64,000 nucleotides of DNA, taken from positions 102,018,807 to 102,082,806 of the forward strand of contig NC_088910.1 in assembly GCF_963576675.1 (NCBI RefSeq), in the 5' to 3' direction. Of the stretch, positions 57,761 to 64,000 are shown piece by piece. The notes beneath the pieces were generated by a model. The model ran no database searches. It worked only from the letters and a program-made list of their open reading frames with translations, and was not told the origin of the DNA. The position numbers and the translations under genes were made by a program. This DNA is from Euphorbia lathyris (lineage: Eukaryota > Streptophyta > Magnoliopsida > Malpighiales > Euphorbiaceae). Each line of letters starts with the position of its first letter. Position 1 is the stretch's first letter.

Positions 57761-58403
57761 GAAATTAATTTATGGATTAAAAAGTATAAATAAATAAATA
57801 TATGGACTTAAACAAAAAGTAAAAAGTAAAATAGAGACTAAAATAGAATTTTATAAGGAGTATAAAGATGTAACATAGTAAAAGAGGAGAAATGGAATAG
57901 AAAATCTTAGGAGGGTTGGCTAATGAGATTAAAGGAGTTCGGGGTAAAGTCAAAACTAAAAAAGGGTAAAATGAATTATTATATTAATAGAACAAGTACC
58001 AACAAAATGAATGAAACATCCTCTTTTCCTTACTCTTTCTTGAAACCCCAAAACAAAGCCCCTTAAACATGTACCATCTACCAAGCTCGAGTTATGTAAT
58101 GACTTCGTAGGACTTGGAGCATGATGCTTCTAACTCTAATGGGCATATAAAGAGGATGAAGACTTTGGAATAAGAGTTAAGGAGGAGATTTCTAACTTTA
58201 ACTTTAAATTCACAAGTCATCAAAACTCGAAGATCAGGCTTACTTAGAGTAAGGATCAAGTTTGAAATACTTGTTCATCATCAAGTTGGATATTGAACTT
58301 GGGTGTAAGTTTTGGAGCCTCTAATAGGCTTGAGTTATTTGCAGATTGGGTTGAAATTTTCTGAATAGAATTGTGTTGTAGGAAATTTATTTTGAGAGAG
58401 CAT
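57761..58403. other. intergenic, no gene seen
   Basis: Noncoding with no recognised repeats. It runs up to the left arm of the foldback element. Confidence 0.4.
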
Positions 58404-58583
58404 AGGGGTAAATTATATACGTGGTGTACAATCTTTACTTGTTTTCACACTTTGGTGTACAACCAAAAAAATTTTACACTAAAGTGTACAACTTTCTAGT
58501 GACCTCCCATTAAAGTGTACACCAGGTAAAAATGATCGGTCAACCCAGTCAACATGCCAAATCATCAATTTTTAACCCATATT

Positions 58584-59750
58584 TTTTTTTGAAAAGTAAA
58601 CATTGATATTAGAAAAAAAACCATCAAAACGCACCAGTACATGAAACCAGTACATGAATAAAGGTTTGTAGCTTTATAACCCAACAAAACAAAGACCAGT
58701 ATCAGTACCAGCTAGACTAAATCCACACCTCAAACCCATAAACCCCATACACTATTACCAGCATTTTTTTCCGACCAAAGTCGACTCCTAACAGTATACA
58801 AAATATTCCTGATCAAACCTCCATATTGTGGCTGAATTTGTTGAAAACATAGCATATTACGAGCTTTCCATATCTCATAAACTGCAACAGCAAAGGCCAA
58901 ACATCTCACATGAGCCAGGAGAGTCTTACCTGCAGCCTTCTTGCATAACCATGCCACACATCGAAACCAAGAAACATTAACAAGTGGAACACGACATCTA
59001 ACAGCAATCTCCCTCCAAACTGGTTGAATTGCTGGACAAGAGAAAAATAAATGTGGAACAGTCTCATCTACTAAACCACAGAAACAACAAGATTTATCAG
59101 CAACAATTCCAAAATGAAAAAGTCTACTTTTAACCTTCAATCTTTGCTTAATTACGAGCCACAGAGTAAAACTGGTCCTAGGAATATGATGAGATCCCCA
59201 CACCAAACGACACCAAGACACCTTATTTTGTTTAATTCGCAGAGCTTGATAAGCAGACCTTACAGAGAAAACACCAGAAATTTCCTCAGTCCAAAACACT
59301 TTATCCTTCATTGCAGTCACTCGAAATTGTTGAATATACTCCCAAGCAGCCTCTGTTACATTATCTACAGGATCAGACAAAAACCACCTATTATTCCTCC
59401 AACAATCCACCACTTTTGCTCCTTTGGCCACATCAGTATCCTTCATATTTAGTTGAGAAAATAAATCAACAATACTAGAACCATTAGCCCAAGGATCATG
59501 CCAAAAAGAAAAAAAGCTACCATCACCAAGAATATACTTGTAAAACTGCTTAAAATCAGTCCTTATCTTCACAATATTCCTCCAACACCAACTAGCATCC
59601 AAAGGCTTAGTAATGCCCCAAAAACTCAATCTCCTTAACTTGTTTCTAATAGCCCATTGCGCCCATAAGGTAGACTTCAAACTTACCAAGTCCCAAATCC
59701 ACTTTCCAATTACAGCACGATTCCAAACTTGCAAATCAGTCACCTCTAAA
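58584..59750 (-). mobile_element. 5'-truncated LINE inserted in the foldback element's left arm
   Basis: Reading leftward, it ends in a T-run (58584-58592 on the plus strand, the poly-A), after a 3' UTR with TTTACTTTTC. The right limit falls within CCTCCATTTTTATG, text shared by LINE and arm. Comparison with the right arm shows that some 70 bp of arm are missing at the insertion site and no duplication is seen, so insertion came with a deletion, possibly joined by short homology. Confidence 0.7.
58730..59743 (-). pseudogene. LINE ORF2 C-terminus with zf-RVT domain
   Basis: The frame is open for 337 codons to a natural stop. It begins TDLQVWNRAVIGKWIWDLVS, continues with FWHDPWANG, FSVRSAYQALRI, WGSHHIPRTSFTLWLVIKQR, CCFCGLVDETVPHLFFSCP and AVYEIWKARNMLCFQ. 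This is the zf-RVT region that follows reverse transcriptase in plant L1-type LINEs (the W-x-W linker and the C-x2-C…H-x4-C cluster). The endonuclease and RT are absent because of 5' truncation, so it is a dead copy, though its long open frame suggests it is fairly recent. Confidence 0.8.
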
Positions 59751-60250
59751 CCTCCATTTTTATGAAATATCGTTTCTCTCTCTAACTCTCATCTCTCTCA
59801 TTTTCACTTTTTCTCTCTAACTCTCTCTCTAATTCTTCCTTTCTCTCTCCCCCTTTATAGCCAATTAATGGAAGTTGTCTTATGGAATATCCAGGAATAG
59901 TGAAAATGAAAATGAAACCGAATAAAGGTAGGAAGTTTCAAAATTTCATTAATCTATTTATCTTGTTTACTGTTTGCTATCTGGTTTGCATTCGTGGAAT
60001 GTAATTCAAATGTGTTGGATCTATCATTGATTCATTGCACATAAGGTCATTTGCTGTGTCTCATTGTTAATGCTTTATTTTTGGATTTTTGTTTGATCTT
60101 GATTTGTTAAGAGCGTGTCTAAAATTGTAGCAGACACAATTAACTATATTATGTGCGTGTCCAGGAGGCGTTTGTATGTATTATGAAACAAAAGATCTAA
60201 ATGATCTTTATCAATTCATAGGCTATTTGATACAAAAATCTCCTTTCAAG

Positions 60251-60332
60251 AAATTGAATACAGAGAAAGGCTTCATGCGATGGATTTCCGAGAGTGCTAT
60301 TGTTTCCTGAAGGAACAACAACTAATGGAAAG
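60251..60332 (+). pseudogene. captured exon of an LPEAT/LPCAT-type acyltransferase
   Basis: In one frame 60258-60332 reads IQRKASCDGFPRVLL followed by FPEGTTTNGK. FPEGT is the conserved PlsC-type acyltransferase motif, and RKASC..FPR.LLFPEGTTTNGK is how I recall this stretch in plant lysophosphatidylethanolamine acyltransferase 2-like proteins. A splice acceptor-like TTTCAAG precedes it. The fragment stops at GK where arm sequence (GAGAGAGAAAGGG) begins. It lies in the loop between the arms of the foldback element, as in Pack-MULEs. It is too short to work as an enzyme. Confidence 0.6.
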
Positions 60333-60894
60333 AGAGAGAAAGGGAGAATTAGAGAGAGAAAGTTAGAAGAACAAAGTGAAAATGAGAGAGATGAGAGTTA
60401 AAGAGGGAAATAGATTAATGAATACCGATTAGATAGCAAACAGTAAACAAGATAAATAGATTAATGAAATTTTGAAATTTCCTACTTTTATTGGGTTTCA
60501 TTTTCATTTTCACTGTTTCTGGATATTCCATAAGACAACTTCCATTAATTAAAGGGAGAGAGAGAAAGGGAGAATTAAAGAGAGAGAGAGAGAGTTAGAG
60601 GGAGAAAGTGAAAATGAGAGAGATGAGAGTAGAGAGAGAAATGATATTTGATAAAAATGGAGGAGAGAGAAAATAAAGATGAAGATATAAGGTTGAAGAA
60701 GATGAGTGAGTCCCATTTTCATTAAAATATGAGTTAAAAATTGATGATTTGGCATGTTGACCGGTTATTTTTACCTGGTGTACACTTTAGTGGGAGGTCA
60801 CCAGAAGGTTGTACACTTTACTGTGAAAAAATTTTGGTTGTATACCAAAGTGTGAAAACAAGTAAAAGTTGCACATCACGTATGTAATTTACTC

Positions 60895-62199
60895 GATAGC
60901 ATGGATATAACAGAGAGTTGGGAAACACTTAAGCATAAAAACTTTAGGATAATTTTTGGATCGGTGAGGTTTCATAATTCTCTTGTAAATTGTTCTTGAT
61001 TTTTCTTTTGGTACTACGATAAATCCAAACATGAATGATGATGAAAGAAAACGGATCAATATCTGATTTACAAAAAACTGAGATAAAGTAAAAAAATCTT
61101 CGAAACCCGAAAAAATACATATAATACCATAACATAATAAAAAAAAATTGAAAAAAGAAAAGTTTCTCTCTCATCATTAAGCTCTCAATAGGTTTAACAA
61201 TGTTGTATATAGTGAAAATTACAAAATCAGTCTCTAAACTTTAATATCTTTTTATACTATTCTTTTACCTTGTTTCTCTCATTTGAGAATGCAAAAAATA
61301 TAAGCATTTAAATCTCAAATTGATATAGTCAACAACTAGATATGTTTGGTGGAAAATAATCAAGAGTAACATTAATGTTGTTTAAAATGAAAATGGGGAA
61401 GCTGAATGAATTGATTGCTTAAATTAAAGTAAATGTTTGCTAGAAGCATGACAATTATATAAAAGAACCACAAAAAATAAATTAATAAATAAGTGAACAT
61501 CAATTGGTCAAAATGCTAAAATCGGAAGTCAAATAGAGTGATATTCCCAAAACATTGCACTGATTTAAAAACCATTTTGTCTGATTCCCAGTAACCTATA
61601 CCTAGGGTTTGCATTCATGCGTGCAATTAACTCAATTTAGATATCTTCAAAAAAAAAAAAAAAACTTAAATTAGATGATTTTTTTATTTTTTTATTCATT
61701 AACCTTGATCAAATATTTGGATATATAAAATATCTAATTCATTAAAAAATGTTATTCAATGTTTGGAGATATTCTTTTTACATAATTTTTCTATAGGCAC
61801 ATTACATATATAAAAAAAACTGATTTCAAGTTGTGAAAAATACGAATTCCGAGCTGTTAATTGAGTTTTATATATAAAGTTGGATTTGTTTTTGTTATCA
61901 GAGACTTCATGTGTCAAAAAATAATAACCAATGACTTAATGTATCGAAATAAAAGATCAATAATTTAATGAAAACAAAAAAACAAAAGGTAAAAAAGGAA
62001 GTGTCAGAATGCTTGTTTTGTTTTGTTTTCAAAGAAACAATGTTAAAATTAAGGATTAAACTCATATTTGGCTCATGTAGTATCCAAAATTTTATCATTT
62101 GCCCAATGTGGTATCATTTGGTAACATTTGCCCTGTAGAGTTAATATTTCAAGCGACCACTCAAAGTAATTGTTGGCCTTTTCCCCAATCACAAAAGGA
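60895..62199. other. AT-rich intergenic DNA, no gene seen
   Basis: No coding motif or paired repeat recognised. Open frames at 60944-61177 and 61907-62098 are low-complexity Phe/Ile/Lys-rich. A-run at 61650-61664. Confidence 0.4.
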
Positions 62200-62830
62200 G
62201 ATTAAACATATGAGAAATGTTCCATATACTAGTGTGGTAGGCAGTATAATATAACTAAGACGATATGTCGTGGGCAGTATGATGTAAGTTATATGTGTAA
62301 GATCTTATATCTATCATATTGTTAGGATAATAAGTATATATTAGTCCAACCATGGACAATTGTGGATTACTCTCTATGTTATTAATGAAAGGATCTGATA
62401 CACAGATGCATATAGAGAATGAGACTTGTATGTGGCAAAATCCACATCTATCTATGTTTTTTCGTTAGGCTAAGATAACATATTCACTGAGTATGGAGAA
62501 AAGTTATGTTTCCTTATATGACTTGGGTTGACTATCAGCGATACGCATCTGCAATGCAAGAGGTAATATGGTTAAAATGGTTTATGAGCGACTTAATTAT
62601 TAGTTCCTTATATACTCCAATAATGATTAACAATGATAATCAATCTAGTATAGTTTTTGCTAAGGATTAAAGGTTCCATGACAAGCTAAAACACATAAAG
62701 GTTAAGTATCATTTTGTTATTTTAATTACATGCAAGGAAGTTAACGTGAAGTATATGAATATACTTATGACATGGTAGCATATCTTCTTACTAAACCTGT
62801 CACGAAAGATGCTATGTAACATGTGTTAGA
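62200..62830 (+). pseudogene. Ty1/copia RT end and RNase H, decayed
   Basis: From 62208 the plus strand reads MRNVPYTSVVGSI, the end of copia RT (usually VPYASAVGSLMY), then stop-broken pieces. Near 62540-62830 there are YASAMQEVIWLKWF-like, DNQSSIVFAKD, FHDKLKHIKVKYHFV and, in a shifted frame, VAYLLTKPVTKDAM. These match copia RNase H (DN-SAI-LAKNP, KHI-V-YHFVRE, VAD-LTKPL). Stops and frame changes make it inactive. The 57.3 kb copia fragment could come from the same lineage but is separated by the foldback element. Confidence 0.7.
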
Positions 62831-64000
62831 GCACAATATTTGTGTCAGATTTATGAACATCCTTTATATTTATCATATTCAATGAAGTTTGAATTTATAC
62901 AATACACGAGTGCGAATGTTATTTCTAATATTTGATGTTACATTATTATACACGTGAGATAGAAGTAACTCATTCACACGATTGTTTACCCTTATTTTGT
63001 CACGTGATGACACAAATAAGCTAGGTATATTTTTGAATAAATAAAGATCTTGTTGAAAAATAGAAGTCGCTTGCCTAAACTATGAAAAATAATTTCATTA
63101 AAATGCAAGATGATCATATTCATGCAAAACAATACATGTATAATCTAAATGGTAAGTTAAAAGTAACTTTAAGCCTTCTATCTTTATCTTTATTGCGAGA
63201 AGTAGTTCCTAAAGGGAGTGGAGTAATGTTTAATGTTTAGACATATCTGAATTGATGATTTCTTATGGTGTCAATGAGAGATGCACTTCTTTTAAAAGGA
63301 CATGATAAAAAGCCGCAACACATATGATCCATACCATTGCGACAATGAGATGTAAAAAACACAATTTCAACTTTTTCTGGCGTGAGAATCGTCTCGTAAA
63401 ACTATAATTTTTTTCAAAATTGTATCATTAGATCCTTTAGCTTATTCTAAAAGCATAATCTATTGTGGTTTTCTTGGAAAGATGGTATGTAAAGGCTATG
63501 AGTGATTTGATCTGGAACGAACCGATCAATTAAGCAAGTTAGGTTGTAATTTAATAAACATACTAAGAGAGTGATTTCCATACGCTCACGTCTTCAAGTT
63601 TACATAATTCACCATGTGTAGTGATTATACATATTTGCGCAATGGTAATAATACAACATACAATAAGGTCCGATTTGGCCCTATTTGACCTTGAGGTAAC
63701 TGCCTCAGCCCCCAAACAATAAGGCCCAAGTCTAAGTTCAACATGCCAACTAATTAAAATGAAAGACCCTTCCTCTCTTCTCTTTTTAGTTAATTTTAAC
63801 AATTTTTCTTTGTTTTATTACCCTTAGATGGACCACACAAAAAGAACATTCAACTTTTTCTTTCCTTTTCCTTGGATGGATTATTAGCTCTCTTTATAAA
63901 TTTATCTTTCTATCCTTTTTTTCTTTTACTTAATTCTTATGAACTCTCTCTATTTTCTTTCTCAAGTCTCAACTATTTTTATTTGTGCATTACAAACATC
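62831..64000. other. flank of copia remnant and unassigned DNA to window end
   Basis: About 62840-63050 may be LTR of the copia remnant, but no partner exists to prove it. A short open frame 63802-63563 (minus) has no domain. TCTTTATAAATTT at 63892 followed by CT-rich sequence looks promoter-like at the edge and could serve a gene to the right. Confidence 0.3.

Larger units (their letters stand above)
58404..60894. mobile_element. large foldback Mutator-like element carrying a host gene exon and a LINE
   Basis: The right arm (60432-60894, about 460 bp) is the inverted copy of a left arm now split into 58404-58583 and about 59750-59987. Shared in inverted order: TAAATTA(T/C)ATACGTG, TGTTTTCACACTTTGGT, GTACACCAGGTAAAAAT, AAATCATCAATTTTTAAC, CTCTCATCTCTCTCATTTTC and GGAAGTTGTCTTATGGAATA. 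Flanks GAGAGCAT (58396-58403) and GATAGCAT (60895-60902) may be a worn TSD. The centre (59988-60431) has an acyltransferase-like exon and a second copy of part of the arm (60333-60430). No transposase. MULE membership is inferred from the structure; a plain foldback element is possible. Confidence 0.7.

Overview
This is a plant nuclear window, very probably from a eudicot. The evidence is a four-exon cytosolic ribosomal protein eL34 gene with telo-box and GGCCCA promoter motifs, a FEZ-like NAC transcription factor with the usual three-exon structure, a plant-only DUF1666 gene, a tRNA-Leu(CAG), and very AT-rich DNA filled with plant transposon families. The species cannot be named from the sequence. 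There is no bacterial, organellar or viral gene set and no CRISPR array.

Only four ordinary genes are supported: DUF1666 (34919-38778, +), RPL34 (43004-44820, +), tRNA-Leu (49939-50019, -) and the NAC gene (50481-52913, -). They lie in a gene island from about 34.9 to 53 kb, which is itself broken by MITEs and LTR remnants. All else that can be interpreted is mobile DNA, much of it nested.

Layout. 1-3.1 kb: start of a minus-strand Ty3/gypsy element with intact gag N-terminus, duplicated primer-binding block and a 2.1 kb LTR carrying an array of palindromic words. 3.1-6.4 kb: Ty1/copia LTR and a decayed gypsy gag with a Met-tRNA primer site. 6.9-11.35 kb: MULE (family A) holding the 5' ends of a MuDR-like gene and a DUF1985 gene, split by a copia-type LTR. 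14.5-25.07 kb: decayed Tat-like gypsy, interrupted by a gypsy element with two LTRs (16.4-24.46 kb), itself interrupted by a solo LTR (21.1-23.3 kb, perfect 5-bp TSD), then a LINE tail. 25.08-27.35 kb: second family A MULE with a 63-bp-period hairpin array and a pogo/Tigger remnant. 28.1-30.0 kb: family B MULE with a GC-rich cargo. 30.2-34.3 kb: non-autonomous LTR element with internal minisatellite. 40.2-42.0 kb: copia 3' end. 45.5-48.9 kb: gypsy LTR interrupted by a hAT MITE (8-bp TSD) interrupted by a LINE (13-bp TSD). 49.2-49.8 kb: MULE MITE (9-bp TSD). 53.9-54.9 kb: GGGCCTGTTTGG-type MITE containing the empty form of family B (9-bp TSD). 58.4-60.9 kb: large foldback MULE holding an acyltransferase exon and a LINE. 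57.3 and 62.2 kb: copia pol fragments.

The most unusual pattern is that several unrelated elements carry arrays of short CpG-containing palindromic words: TACGC-GCGTA in the gypsy LTR at 2.6-3.0 kb, CACACG-CGTGTG at the matching place in the related LTR at 48.6-48.8 kb, and CTTCGCA-TGCGAAG hairpins in both family A MULEs. All identities rest on reading translated motifs and repeats by eye; no database was searched.
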